Part shown: piece by piece, positions 25,152-36,855 of the stretch
How positions within the stretch are numbered: position 1 is the stretch's first letter
Layout of the letters: each line of letters begins with the position of its first letter
NCBI GenBank assembly: GCA_020736575.1
Contig: JAGPYM010000002.1
Span: forward strand, 1,364,001-1,428,000
Reading direction: 5' to 3'
Length of the DNA: 64,000 nt
DNA from: Thelonectria olida
Taxonomy: Eukaryota > Ascomycota > Sordariomycetes > Hypocreales > Nectriaceae
The notes under the pieces: generated by a model
Databases searched by the model: none
What the model was told of the DNA's origin: nothing
What the model saw: the letters and a program-made list of their open reading frames with translations, nothing else
Position numbers and translations under genes: made by a program

Positions 25152-26008
25152 TCCCATTTCCCGCCATGGGATGACGGACTCTTGTCACTCAACCTGTCAA
25201 TGTCATGCCAGCCTAAAAGACGACCAGATGTCATGTTTTTGCGCGTCACGGAGGCTTGGAGTTATTTTGGATCATGTTGCTTGGTTATTTATCTTGTTTA
25301 TGCCGCTCTTACTATTTATTGCCCTTCTTCGTTCGTTCATCCTGCTCAGCGTTGACCATACCCCGTGCCCCCAATGGCCACCCACGTGGATTTGGGGTTT
25401 GCAGATGCTGGATGATAATGGCCGGTAGCTTTTGCTTGGAGAAATACCATGATTGCCCCGTGGAATGATGAGGAGAGACAGATGGAAGAAGCCAAAAGAC
25501 CCCTTCTTAGTATTATTCTGCCAGTACATTACTTCTCTTCTAGCCCAGTGTTGCGTCTCGCTGTGTGATTTAATCCTCTCGTATGCCTGCCTTGAGGTTG
25601 GCTGTCAAAGAATAAGGAACTAGAGTCATCTCTGAGGAAGTGAACATCAGGTGTAATATGAACAAATAACTGGATGAATAAAGCAAAACTAATGACCCTT
25701 GAGCCCCTTCTCATGCTCCTGCGACAAACCTTGGATATAGGATGTTAACAATATAGTCATACATGTTGGGTTGTGCCAAACCAAAGCTCCATCCTCAAAA
25801 CTGAAAGCCCATGATAGATAAAACAAAAGACACGAGCCCATCTAGCCGCACCGTCTAGCCCTGCCGAAGAAATATGAGAAACTAATCCTTCGGCTTCTTC
25901 GGCACCCTGCCCTGTATCGTCACATGTCTTGACCAACATTACAGTTGCCAAAGAGCATCCCTCTTTCCCCTTTTTTTTTCGCCCCGAATGCCGATCAATT
26001 TATCGCGG
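25152..26008. other. Convergent 3' flanks of the membrane-protein gene and TVP23
   Basis: AT-richer spacer between two convergent genes. No open frame with coding character was seen. A T-rich run at 25971-25980 is consistent with 3' UTR sequence. Confidence 0.5.
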
Positions 26009-26854
26009 CTAACCGCGCGTGAACCAGCGGCTGACCATGTTGGTAGCAAGGCTTCCGGCAATGTTACCGGTGCTGAAGGCGCTGCCTGCAAGGTTGGATG
26101 CCTGGCTGAACTTGTCGGATCGGGAGAAGGCCAGGGTGTTCATAATGGTGAGAACGAGAGCGATGACTGTGAGTTTGAGGTTAGCTAAACTCAAGGATAT
26201 GTGTTTTACAGGACTGCATTCCATTGCGCTCCAGGCATGCAAAGACACCTTTTTGCTTTGGAGGAACGCAGGATGGGGGCTGACGTACTGACGAGGGGCA
26301 GCCAGAGGAACTGCAGTTGAACCAGGGCGAGGATGAACATGAGCACCCACAGCATGGGCTGGACGTAGAGGGCGAGCCAGAAGAAGCGGCTGTCGGTGGC
26401 GGTGACGACCTTTGTGCCGGGCTCGCTGCTCTCAAAGACCCAGTGGGAGTCGCCCGTCTGGGGGTCGACTTCGTTCCACCAGCGCAGGCCGACGAGGCGA
26501 CGGCCGGCGATGTTCTTGAGGTAGTAGAAGTCGCCGGCGAGGAGGAGGATGGTGATGATGAAGATCATGATCCTGGGAGAGTGTTAGACACGGGGTTTGT
26601 TCCTTTGGCTCGCGGTTCCTTCGAATCGATGGGGAGGATAGATGGACGCACATGCTGTGTATTACCCAGAGACCAAGGAAGTAGATGAGGACGCTTGCTG
26701 CAGGCGCGCAATCAGGTCAGCCAATTTATCTCCACATCACGACGAAGCACCAGAAGGGCGTACATATTCTGAAGGCCAGGAACGTGAGCAGCGTAATGGG
26801 ATGCGCGCTGAGGCGCCAGCTCAGGGAGCCGGGAGCAGGTTGCGCGGCGTCCAT
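26009..26854 (-). CDS. TVP23: Golgi membrane protein TVP23
   Basis: Small tetra-spanning protein of late Golgi vesicles (Tlg2-vesicle protein; FAM18/TVP23 in animals), implicated in membrane trafficking. Exons are 26854-26764, 26697-26652, 26572-26289 and 26166-26009, giving 192 residues, the usual family size. Introns of 66, 79 and 122 bp are GT-AG and all phases agree. Visible family features are [15 protein letters not shown] at the N-terminus, [10 protein letters not shown], the loop [38 protein letters not shown], and a C-terminal stretch with [11 protein letters not shown] and SWFTRG-like ending. Four hydrophobic segments are apparent. A divergent promoter is shared with the CitE-like gene at 27537. 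Identity is secure. Confidence 0.95.
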
Positions 26855-27536
26855 GGCGACGAAGAAGTGTAGGTGCTGTCGAAAGGGAGGGGAGCGGCCT
26901 TCGCAAGCGAAATGCGCGCGAGGTTCCGGATGGGTGCGAGAAGCCTAAGGAGCGAAGCTGGGCGAGACCGTATCGATGGGTGAGGGTGGGTGGTTGGTCG
27001 ATTGAACCGAGAAGCCGTCGTCGTGGTCGTAGTTCGTCGTTCCGAGTCGATTGAACACCTGGAATCTTTAAGCTGACTGGACTCGGAGCTTAGGCACCTC
27101 AGGCAGGGGACCTTCAGTTCCAGCGACAGAGCGGTACGTACCTCAGGTACTCGACACCCCTGGTTCCCACTGGCATGCGTGGAGGGCGGTGTCATCCGGC
27201 AGAAAATGCTCCCGCTCCAAGTTGAAGGGAAGTGCAGCGTCATCTGCTTGGCTTGGGTAAAAGCGGAGGGGGATCGGGATCTGCTTTGGTTGCTTCGGCT
27301 TTTAAGCCATCAAGAGTCGGCATTTCGATTCGACGTCGTCTCTTCTTCCTCGGCTTCTTGATCTGTTGTGCCGGACTTGTAATTTAATTCATTTGTCTGT
27401 CTCAATCGTCTATATTATTTGAGCATTTCTCCCTTTCCAGAATCAATTCAATTCGTTATTGAATTATTGTCTGCCTTGTTGTTCGTGATCTCAGATTCCC
27501 CAGACAGTGACGACATCACCACCACCATCAACCATC
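26855..27536. promoter_or_regulatory. Divergent promoter region of TVP23 and the CitE-like lyase gene
   Basis: 682-bp head-to-head spacer. The plus strand has no ATG from 27209 to the start at 27537, consistent with a leader of up to 328 nt. No TATA box was recognised. Confidence 0.5.
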
Positions 27537-28587
27537 ATGGCTGCAAGATCACCGTCCATTATCCGCCGCTCCCTTCTATACGGTACCAAACCTTTTGCTC
27601 TATTGTTACCTGGCCCAATTGAGCTCTTCCCTTAAAAGGGCCGACAATTAATCACACTGAATTATAGTCCCGGGCTCGTCCCAGAAGATGCTCACCAAGT
27701 CTCTGGGCCTCCGCTCCGACAACGTCACCTACGACCTCGAAGACTCCGTCACGCCGAAGCTCAAGCCCGAAGCCCGCGCCAACCTGCGCGCCCATATTTC
27801 CGGCCTCCAGTCCCGTCCGCCGTCCATCTCGGAGCTCGCTGTGCGCATCAACGCCGTCTCGACGCCCTACGCCCTCGCCGACCTCACTTCGCTGGCGCCC
27901 TTGGCTCATGTTGACGCCGTTGTCGTCCCCAAGGTCAACTCCGCTGCCGATTTGACCTTTGTCACTGATGTCCTGCGACATGTCGCTCCAGAGCGCCACG
28001 CCACCGACGATGCACCCAATCCAATTAGGATCATTGCCCTGATCGAGTCGGCCCGCGCCATAATGGAGTTGCCAGCCATCAGCAAGGCCTCACCCTACTT
28101 GAGTGGCTTCATATTCGCCGCCGAAGACTTCGCTCTCGACTTATCTCTAACCCGAACTCCCTCTCTCAACGAGTTTCTCTATGCCAGGTCTGCTATTGTC
28201 ACTGCCGCTCGCGCCGCCGAGCTCCCCAGTGCTATCGATCTAGTCTGTACCTCGTACAAGGGAGATGAGGGCATCAAAAGACTTGAAGAGGAATGCGCCG
28301 GCGGCAAGTCTCTGGGCTTCAACGGAAAGCAGTGCATTCACCCTAGTCAGGTTGAGACGGCCCAGCGCATGTTTGCCCCGGATCCACAAGAGGTTGAATG
28401 GGCTGTGAGAGTCTCCATTGCCGACGAGAAAGCTGCTGCCTCTGGAAGGGGAGCCTGGACACTTGATGGCAAAATGATCGATGCACCGGTTGTCGGCAAA
28501 GCCAACGCTGTCATTGCAAAAGCGGAACAATGCGACTTTGATGTGCAAGGCCTACGGACTAAGTGGAAGGACCAGCAGCCCGAATAA
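27537..28587 (+). CDS. CitE/HpcH-family mitochondrial lyase (CLYBL-like)
   Basis: TIM-barrel C-C lyase related to the citrate lyase beta subunit and to mammalian CLYBL, which cleaves citramalyl-CoA. Exons 27537-27582 and 27668-28587 give 321 residues; the 85-bp intron is GT-AG. The short first exon encodes MAARSPSIIRRSLLY, a plausible mitochondrial presequence. The core shows VPGSSQKMLTKS, the YDLEDSV acid motif, VRINAV, VVPKV, the IALIES strand with catalytic-site Glu, FIFAAEDF with the metal-binding Asp, and GFNGKQCIHPSQV, all in family order. Whether it acts on citramalyl-CoA, malyl-CoA or another acyl-CoA cannot be told from sequence. It is convergent with the unknown gene ending at 28668, only 80 bp away. 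Confidence 0.9.
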
Positions 28588-28667
28588 TACACAAAGGTGA
28601 CAATACCCACTTTCTATCCATCTCCCTTTGCCAACCAGAGCGAACCATGTATTTCATACACCACATA

Positions 28668-30981
28668 CTACATGAACCGGTTCGGTTGCCAGAATGAAGC
28701 CATGTCAAGCTCCCCACTGCTCTCTCCTGTATGATATCGATCCACTTGGATCTGACCTGGCTCCGAACCGCCGTAACAAACCATATCATGCAAGGGCTCT
28801 TCTTCGTTCCACTCAAGAAGTACCTCGGCCTCAATTCGGTCAATGAAATCTTTCATAGTCTCGTTAGTGCTGGCTTCATAAGGATGCAAGCCGTGATTAG
28901 TCTTAAAGGTCTCCTGATGGACTGCATCGGGATCTGTGGCTGCGAATGATGACATCTGTAGATGGGGTAGAGAAGTAGGTCCAAGGTTGACCGTGGAGGC
29001 TGGCTGGTCATCAAAGGGCCTCGCGAAAGGCGAGATACCATTATAGACATCTGCTCGACAGTAGAGTCCACCTGCATCAGTTCCTGTCGGCTTGCTAGGT
29101 TGGCGGCCGTGAGCGAAACTTGTAAAGGGCCTGAACGGGAGGTCTTCAACTTGCTCTGGTAAAAGGAAACATGAATCTCCTTGAACTAGCGTGGGAAACG
29201 CTTTTGATCCTGGACAGTTTGCCACATGGCTTTCGTCCACCCTTGGGTCGAATACATTTTGATGCCCTGGATTTTCGTACTGAATCTCTGGTCCGTCCAG
29301 GGAAGACGGCGTTATTTGACACATGTCTGTAGCACCCCAAGTCGATTCATGCAGAGGTACTGGTGGAATTGATCCAGTGCATAAACGAAGTGGCCCATCT
29401 CCTAACAACTCTGCGTTGTTTGCTAGGTCCTCATACTCGTTTTGCCTGTCATCCCGAGGCAAGTGCTGTAGAGGGCCGGGCTGCACTGAATGCAAGGTCG
29501 GAGTTACCATCACTCCACGATCGTTGTATTCTAAGTTATGATGAAGAGACGGGTCCCGGCTTGGTGATCTCTCCCGTAATTCCCTGGCTTCACATTCACC
29601 TTGTATTTCTGCATTCACTCGCTGATTCCGTGATTTATTGCAGGATATCCTCGTTCCATCAAAGACTCCGGTTTCGACGAGTGCTCGCCGGATCGAGGCT
29701 GGTGTCTGAGAGCGAGATGGAGCTTCTCGAAGAGTTGAGTGAGTATCATCACCATTTAGTGAGAGAGGGTCATTGGATTTAGGACCATCAGAGCCTCTTT
29801 CGGCTTGCTCGTCACGAAACTCATGCTGTTGATCTTCGGAATGCTCGCTGACATGTCCTCTTTCTGTATGTCTGTTACTTGCCCGTTGAAATCCCCCTCC
29901 TAGTTGATGGGCCGGACTTGTCTGAGGAATGAAAAGAGGTGATTCTGTGTTAGTCGTGAGCGAGACTTGGGTAGTTTCCGGGGTTCGGTCCTGATCATCC
30001 CTCGAATCCACGACGGGACCCTGGGCGGGATAAAAATCTTTGACACTGCTACTGTCGTTTGTTTCGTGGACTTGCATACAATCCTGTTTGTGATGTGTGT
30101 GGTCCTCTCGGGCTTTTAGGAAGCTCATGTCATTGAACACAAGATCGGTCACTATACTCGTCAGACAAAGCTTATTGTATGGCCTGCTCATATGTACGTT
30201 TGCCTTTGTTGGTCGAACTGCGTCCGTTCAAGAATAATCCTGCTGTCAGGCTCGGCCTCATCTGGAGATTTAATTAGCATTAGCTTCTTGAGAGTAGTGA
30301 TATTTCAATTTCGCATACGGTTAATCTCTTGTCGGAGAAGGCGTCTGACGTGAAGTTGTCCACAACATCTCGACTTGACCGAAGCTCACGCTTTTTTGCC
30401 CGAGATCTTGTTTTCTTTTCTCTGGGCTTGGAATCCTCCTTGGCCTGGAGTTTCCCTTTTTTTGTTTCGTACCGACTCAGGTTAGTTTTTCGCCTGGGTT
30501 TCTTCTTGAAGTCTGATTCTTCGGAAAGAGAGCGTTGGGAGTCGCATGATGGTGATCGCCGTCTTTTCGTGTTCGCTCTAGAATACCTGTTGTTGGAGAC
30601 CCGGTTGCGGCGAGGGCTGGATTCATCCCGGGTTGGTGAAGCAGCTGGGCTTGTCACAATTGTGTCGTCGTCGGGAAAGTGTAGTGTTTGTCTAGGTTTG
30701 GAGGTCCTGCTCGGAATCACGCAGCCGACTGGGAGATTATTGGGATACCAGTTTGTTTCCCGGCGGTGTGAACCACCTCTGCCAGCATCTTCGTCATTAG
30801 ACCACGAAGCGCAGGGCTCTCCACGGTTTTGAGATTTCTCAACCTGCGACAGCCAGTATTGAATATAATCGTTGGTGCTGCCGAGGTTGACTGCTGTGTT
30901 GCTCTCCTGCAGTTGATTGGTGGTTTGACGGCGAATAGATATGCTGGGACGTCGATCATGACGCCTTTGATAAGATCTCAT
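28668..30981 (-). CDS. Unrecognised three-exon fungal protein, 736 aa
   Basis: I do not recognise this protein. Exons 30981-30319, 30261-30198 and 30151-28668 join in phase across introns of 57 and 46 bp. Both introns are GT-AG, and the 46-bp one has a clear TCTGACG branch site. The N-terminal exon has STNDYIQYWLSQVE, then a strongly basic Ser/Arg/Lys-rich tract (RRKTNLSRYETKKGKLQ, KPREKKTRSRAKKRELR) that looks like a nuclear localisation region. The 64-nt middle exon encodes RPSLTAGLFLNGRSS, and the junction continues into TDLVFNDMSFL; this block looks conserved in character. The last 450 residues are polar, rich in Asp/Glu/His/Pro and disordered, with an acidic helix near the end (DFIDRIEAEVLLEWNEEE). 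A nuclear, regulatory or chromatin role is only a guess. An out-of-frame ATG 22 nt upstream overlaps the start. Confidence 0.75.
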
Positions 30982-33472
30982 TCCTCCAATAGGAAAACAG
31001 CATGAGGTGATGGTGGAGTGTCATTCATAAGTTGGCGATGGCCACTGTCTGGTCGTCAAAAAGTGTTTCAGCACGAAGCCCTCAGTGGACGGGACGGTTG
31101 TTTCCTCAAACTTGTTATAATTCACATGATATGATAGTATTAGGGCCAGGAAGGAGCAAGGTCCATCCTAATCCACCAGTTCCTTCCCTTCTGGGTAACT
31201 GGCACCAAGGAAGGTGGGTGCTCCTTCCTGCCTCAGTATTTGCACCCAGGGGTACCTGGCGGTTTCGTTTTCTATACTTACTAAGTACCTACCTTAGTTA
31301 CCCAAATATGGATGTACCTAGGCACGCAGGCTTACTTAGAAGCTCATCACCAAAGACGCCCCCAGCGCATGAGCTTGGGGAGCCCTCTTCATCATCTCTG
31401 GGACTGCCTTCAATCATTTCATTCCTCACGATGATGCTTGTGTAGGTAAGGTACGAGGTATAAGGGGAAGTCTCCCGGCTGTACGGCTTTGAATCGAGAT
31501 CGTCTTCATGCAGCGAATCACATCGCTGGTTCCCCTGGCATGTGCCTGGTAGGGAAATGTCTAAGTTAAGCAGCCTCCACCTGCATGAACAAGAACAACA
31601 GGCCGCTGACAAAGGAAAATAGCATCACATTCCACCATGACACGCGTTGTTGATGGGCTTGTCCCTTGCCTTGAGAGACACAAGGTTAAATACGGTACTT
31701 CGTACGAGTCCCTGAAAAGAACCATCAGGGCGGCCCGGCTTGGCGTTCCTATTTTGACATTGTCGGAAGAGGGAGAGGGAGCCAAGACGAGGGGTCTGGC
31801 CAGGGAGCGGAGTGAGCGACGAGATCAACCACGAACGGTGCTTTGGCACAGGGTTGTGTCCAGGGTTGTATCGCATTGCGGCATGTTCCAGAGTGACTTG
31901 GCTTGGCACTACGGGCACATGGACATGACATTGAAACTAACGTTTGGGTCGTGTAACCGATAGCTGCGATGCCATGCAATGATGCAGTCTGTAGAGGCGC
32001 AGAAGCGGGCACTCCCTCGGTCGTGACGCGTTGCCAATTCTGTGACCGTGCCGCCCTCGGCTTGGCACAGGATGTTTCAAATCTCGTACCCGGCGGGACT
32101 AAAACTGGCAACAGAGAACACGCCTTGTCATCGTCACCCTCTGCATGACTCCCTGCAACAAGGTCGGTAGGTCCGTACGAACCGGAATGTCAAGTTGGGC
32201 CCCTGGCAACCCGATGGCACGAGGAATGCGGCCACGATGAAGACCCTTCCGATGGAGGGCTTGCGAGGCTTCCAGAACGTTACCAAGTACCACCCAACTT
32301 ACGTATTATCAAAGTCGGCTCGGCTGTTGCGTCTCTTACGACCCTGGACGATCTTGCAACGCATCCCCGCTGGTCTTCCCCGCACTGCCTCAGTTTTGCA
32401 ACAAAACGAACGCAACGCATCTATTCTTGTGTCGTCTTTGAAATGGCCCATGCCGCAAATTAGACCTTGGCTTCCGCCCCTGAGCGATACGGTACAGTAC
32501 GAACCCCACTAACGGAGAGGGGCCGCATCGTATCTGGAGAGGGGTCGCCTGGCTCAGACGGTTATTGTGAGAGATGTGCTGGGGATATGTGAACAAGAGC
32601 GACGAGCTTTCATGCAAGTGGTCTATTGGGTGATTATTCGTGATCAGAGGCCGTTGAGGGACAAGATCGGTCCACCTGGGTGACGGGTTTCGCATTTGCA
32701 TGGCTAATGCAGTGTGAGATCTAGCTCGACCAAGAACCCGCGCAACCCGAAGCCTTGTGTGGACCTCGAGGATGGGGAATAAGGAAGGTGTTTTGAGCCC
32801 GATCGTCGATGCCCTTCTTTTGCCATGTGCTAATAAATCAGCTCAAGGCTCAGTGCGCGGCACCGGTGCCAACGGTGGGCGGTGGATGGTTGGTTGAGGG
32901 TGCTCAGCAGACGCCCTCGTCGCCCTCCCTTCCGTTAAGCTATGCAAACCGCGCAGGGCCGGGGCCAGGATACTGGGGGCATGTGGATTATGGATTGAGG
33001 GGGTTCCTTTTCCCTTGGGGGCGAATGGTAGCACACCAGTATGATGAGAACAGGGAAGGCTGCTCGAGAGCTTCACTTCGTAGGGACAAGGTGCCATTTG
33101 AGTTAAGCCGTTCTGCTTGGCTGCCTGTGGGGACGGCTGCGTGGATGCACTGGATGGTCGTCATCACCGACCCGCATGAGCGGCCTCTCGTCCCCTTGGA
33201 CCAAAGCCCCAGCGTCGCGGTCCAAGGTGGTGGGCTGCCGGCCATGCAGGCAAATGGGAGAGGTGCAATGGGCACCCAAAGCAATGCGTTCCCCTGTTGT
33301 TTGCTTCTCCCGTCCGAAGCTTGTTTGGAGATGAGCCCCTGCCACTGCCCACATGGGGGTCTCGAAACAACCATGGACCCCCGGCCTGTCGCCAACCGGT
33401 GACCGTCCTTCTGGCACTGCCTCCACGAATGAGCCCACCAGCGGATCGACAGGAGGAGAACTGGGACTTGGC
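30982..33472. other. Intergenic spacer upstream of the RRM gene
   Basis: About 2.5 kb without a supported gene, lying between divergent transcripts. A 10-bp inverted repeat (GGAAGGAGCA near 31149 and its complement near 31219) and several GGTACC/TACCTA-type short repeats occur around 31250-31450. Open frames on both strands are short and compositionally random. Confidence 0.45.
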
Positions 33473-33480
33473 TATATAAG
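33473..33480 (+). promoter_or_regulatory. TATA box of the RRM gene
   Basis: TATATAAG is followed 19 nt later by the start of a 579-nt ATG-free pyrimidine-rich stretch (33499-34077) leading to the RRM gene. The position and the ATG-free leader make it a credible core promoter; the transcription start would be near 33500-33520. Confidence 0.55.
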
Positions 33481-34351
33481 ATGGGATGGCGGAAATGAAT
33501 TCTCGAGCTGCCTGACACCAGCCTCGTCCACTAGCTGCACTGGATCAAGATCAAACAAACACCTGATTAGCGAAATATCGCCCCAAACGTCGACGAGAGA
33601 CCCCTGGCTTGAAGTGGCATCGTCATCCAAACACCAGCACCAGTACCCATCCGGACTCTCACATCCATCCATAGCTAGGTACCTAACTTCCCGCGCCTAT
33701 TTGCCTACCTACCTACCGACCACCTACATAACAGCCCTGACCTGCACGCTGCCTAAACATCTCCGCCGCTCACATTTCCCGCGCAAGTTCGTGCCGCTTC
33801 AACTTCCTCTTTATTATCCCACATCACCCCCCTCAACTCTACCCCTCAACCTCCAGACACGCCGTCTGACCCTTTGCGACTCGTAACGCGCGCAACGCAA
33901 CCCCCGCGCTACCAGCTCGTTATCTTGATAATTAGCGCAATACTCCAGTCATCAAGAAGTGATCAGGCGCAAGCTCGAGCACGTCTTTGCTGAACATTCT
34001 CTGCCTGATTTAGCAAGGAAAGAGGTTCGTCTCCTGCATCGCTACTCCTTCCTTGCTTCCTTTCCATCCTTCCGTGTATGCAGTGCCCCGCGATCATTAT
34101 TGCACGTCACTTGCAACCTTAAAGCAACGTTTGCACTTCGCCTTGTTGCTTCTCTCCTCCATCCTCAGGGGCAGAAACCCAAGTGGACAGATTGCCATCG
34201 CAAACACTGAGCCTACGCGCTTTTCCTCCATCGCTTCATCTTCCCCAGCTGTCTCGCCAACCAAATCACCTTTGCCCCGCAAATCGTTTATGCCCTCAGG
34301 AACTGGAGTTGAAACTTGAATACCTTAGGCTCAGACCCCACGTCATCAATC
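33481..34351 (+). other. Long 5' leader of the RRM gene
   Basis: The plus strand is ATG-free from 33499 to 34077. Two upstream ATGs then occur, at 34078 and 34289, before the start at 34352. TACC/CTAC-rich and CT-rich tracts dominate. A 5' UTR intron that removes the two ATGs is possible but its ends cannot be fixed from sequence. Confidence 0.45.
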
Positions 34352-35165
34352 ATGTCGAAACTCTTTATTGGGTGTGTGCAATCGCTATCTTTCGCCAACT
34401 CAAGGGCATCGCTAATTTGAATCAGTGGCCTGGCATGGCACACCGAGGAGACTACTCTGCGACAGAAGTTCGAGGAGTTTGGCCCCGTCGAGGAAGCTGT
34501 ATGTAGCAACATCCGTTCCCTGTCCCACTCTAGGAGCAGTCTGCTGGCTCCCAGACTCCCTTCGCCCAAACATTCGGCTAACATGGAGTTTCCCACAGGT
34601 CGTTGTCAAGGATCGCGACACTGGCCGTAGCCGTGGCTTTGGATTTGTCCGATACACCCAGGAAGATGATGCCAACAAGGCTATTGGCGCCATGAACAAC
34701 ATCGAGTACGTGCCAAACCTACGTCAACTCGATGCCTTGGCCGGCAACTAACTGTGAATAGATTCGACGGTCGAGTGATCCGTGTCGACAGGGCGTCTGA
34801 TAACGGACCCAGAGGCGGATTCGGTAGAGGAGGTGGTGGCTATGGAAGGGGAGGAGGGTTCAACCAGCAGCCCGTGCAATACGGCGGAATGCCCGCCCCT
34901 GGTTACCAAGTCCCTGCCCCCAACATGTATGCCCCGATGCAATACGGTCGTGGCTACCCCCCTCCTCAGCCTGGCTATGGAGCGCCCCCTCAAGGTAAGC
35001 CTCCCAGCGACAACCAGAGTGTTAAACTCCTTTGTGCAACTCTCGACTAACGGCGAAATAGGCTACGGAGCGCCTCCCTACGGATACCCCGACCCTTCGC
35101 AGCAAGGCCAAGCCCCTCCGGGTGGTCCCCAGGGGCAGCCTCCCCAAGGCGGTAGAGGCTACTAG
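34352..35165 (+). CDS. Glycine-rich RNA-binding protein with one RRM
   Basis: Small RNA-binding protein of the glycine-rich/CIRBP-like class, which binds single-stranded RNA in mRNA metabolism and stress responses. Exons 34352-34371, 34426-34498, 34599-34705, 34762-34994 and 35062-35165 give 178 residues. All four introns (54, 100, 56 and 67 bp) are GT-AG with matching phases. The RRM occupies residues 1-77: RNP2 is LFIGGL near the N-terminus and RNP1 is RGFGFVRY, with [17 protein letters not shown] closing the fold. From about residue 85 the tail is Gly/Tyr/Pro/Gln-rich ([25 protein letters not shown]), a low-complexity region of the kind that drives condensate formation. Five exons for 178 residues, interrupting the RRM three times, is typical of this gene class in ascomycetes. 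Confidence 0.93.
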
Positions 35166-35862
35166 TTGGCTGTGTCTGCTAAGGGCTCGATAGATGGCGT
35201 CTGTCATCACTGACCAAGGGATACCGGGAGGAGTAGTGGTGAAAAGGGAAAACCTCTGAGGATCGAAGACTTCGACGAATTTTTGGCAACCTGGGCTTCT
35301 TGCGCGACGCGACCTTTGTATGACTGGACGATCAGGCATCTGGAGCATGTTTGATGCAAGATGATACCCGGAAACTTCAGCTGGAAATCTGGCCAGGGCA
35401 GCCAGACCATTGACGACATTTTTGTTGATGCTAATCACGATGGGGAAACGGCCGAGTCTGACTTCTGTGTGCTTGTTTTACTGAATCCTTTGGGTGTGAA
35501 TCGCAATCTCTATTTCCTCAATGTTGTGTGCTTGTTTTCCGTTTGTTTCCGTCTTTTCTTTGTCTCTTCATTTATTCTCTCTTTGAAAGTTGTTCTTGTG
35601 CTGGTTTTTGTAGGTTGTTGGCCGATGCTCTGAAGAAAAGGAGGCTGGTGCTTGTCTGTTAACATGGTCAAACGGCGGAACCTGCTGATAAGAATGGTCG
35701 CGACAACGATCGGATACGATCGATCATGGACGGAGCCAAGGAGGGGGGAGCTTGCAAACATTTCATCTTCGTTATCTGTTGTATCTTCTCATGTGCGCGT
35801 GTCTATTCATGTATCTGTGCGAGTGTGTGTTTATGTGTGCTTTCTATTTTCTTACCCCTCTT
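35166..35862. other. Convergent 3' flanks of the RRM and ChaC genes
   Basis: 697-bp spacer between convergent genes, T-rich on the plus strand from 35470 to 35630 and around 35790-35860. No coding signal seen. Confidence 0.5.
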
Positions 35863-36855
35863 TCACGAAGTTCCCTTTTCAATCTCCTCGGCTTCCTCGG
35901 TACTCGCCCTTTGCTTGAACTCATGGCTTGTCGGGGGGTGATTCACGGCTTTGACTACGCCTTGGCCGTTGGTTTCCAACTTTCGAACTCGACTGGCAAG
36001 ATCGCTGATATGATCATCGCCACTATCCGGGGCGAGATCCTTGAGGGCGATTTCGAGATTGAGGAGATAGTCCTTGTTGAGGCCGCTGGGTCCCTGGCTC
36101 CGAAAGATGTGCTCGGCGAGCCTCTGCGGATCCTGAGGGCCGACAAACTGGTCGTTTTCCGGAGTGCCGATATACACGAGGGCACTGATTGAGTCGGAAC
36201 CGTCGGCGGGTTGGAAAGGTGCGTAGTGGATGGAGTAGCCGTTGATCTCGCGGATGTCGAGGTACTCCTTGACTTCAGCGACCTTTTCTGGGATGATCCG
36301 GTAGGCAACGCCCCAGACGCGTTCCGGAGCTGTATCGTGATGGTCGGTTAACTGCTCCCAGTAGGATTTCTCGATCAGGGTGACGACGCGGCCTGGATCT
36401 TCTGGGGTACCACGGTGATCTTGGCTGGATGGTGAGAAGAACGACATGCATCAGTAACTATGATCCCCCAAATGGACTGACACTGAGTGGCCAGGCTGGA
36501 GATATCAACCCATACCTGGCCTATAGGCAAGAAGTTAGCCATGACGTCTCACTGACAAAACCACATAGGATCGACTGACTTGCCAGAACCGACGGACATA
36601 GCCGGTGACGTATCCCGGGATACGGGTATCTGACGAAGATGGGAGCGTTAGCATTGCAAGTCTATGAGGAGTGGTTATGGTTACCATAGTGTGGTGGGGG
36701 CTTCCAGATGAGGCTTCTATAGGAGCAGATGTAGGTGAGTGATGAATTCAGTGAGTGATGCTTGCTGCCTTGGAAAAGCGAAGCAAGTAGAAAAGATGTT
36801 CATACCCGTATCCGTATAACCAAAACTCTGGGGGAGAGGCAGCACCGGCAGTCAT
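35863..36855 (-). CDS. ChaC-type gamma-glutamylcyclotransferase (glutathione-specific)
   Basis: Cytosolic enzyme that cleaves glutathione to 5-oxoproline and Cys-Gly (yeast Gcg1, mammalian ChaC). Exons are 36855-36806, 36716-36685, 36629-36580, 36520-36516 and 36424-35863, giving 232 residues. All four introns (89, 55, 59 and 91 bp) are GT-AG. The substrate loop YGSLIW is at 16-21, followed by PPHYD and IPGYVTGYVRRFWQ. The family motif ASQDHRGTP (45-53) is only restored when a 5-nt exon, GCCAG, is included. PGRVVTL follows, and the catalytic Glu is E105 in REINGY. VYIGTPEN and RSQGPSGLNKDYL are further family blocks. The last 40 residues are charged and variable. The gene is spliced so heavily in its first 140 nt that simple open-frame calls miss the catalytic loop. 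Confidence 0.95.
36516..36520 (-). other. 5-nt micro-exon (GCCAG) of the ChaC gene
   Basis: Flanked by a CTATAG acceptor and a GTATGG donor on the minus strand. It supplies the Ala codon and two bases of the Ser codon in the conserved Q-A-S-Q-D-H-R-G stretch. Skipping it shifts the frame. Confidence 0.8.

Noticed and set aside
31149..31228. Short inverted repeat GGAAGGAGCA/TGCTCCTTCC as a transposon end
   Set aside because: Only 10 bp, no target-site duplication and no transposase; likely chance in low-complexity DNA.
32809..33402. 197-codon plus-strand open frame upstream of the RRM gene
   Set aside because: Trp/Pro/Gly-rich random composition, no homology signal and overlapped by equally long antisense frames.
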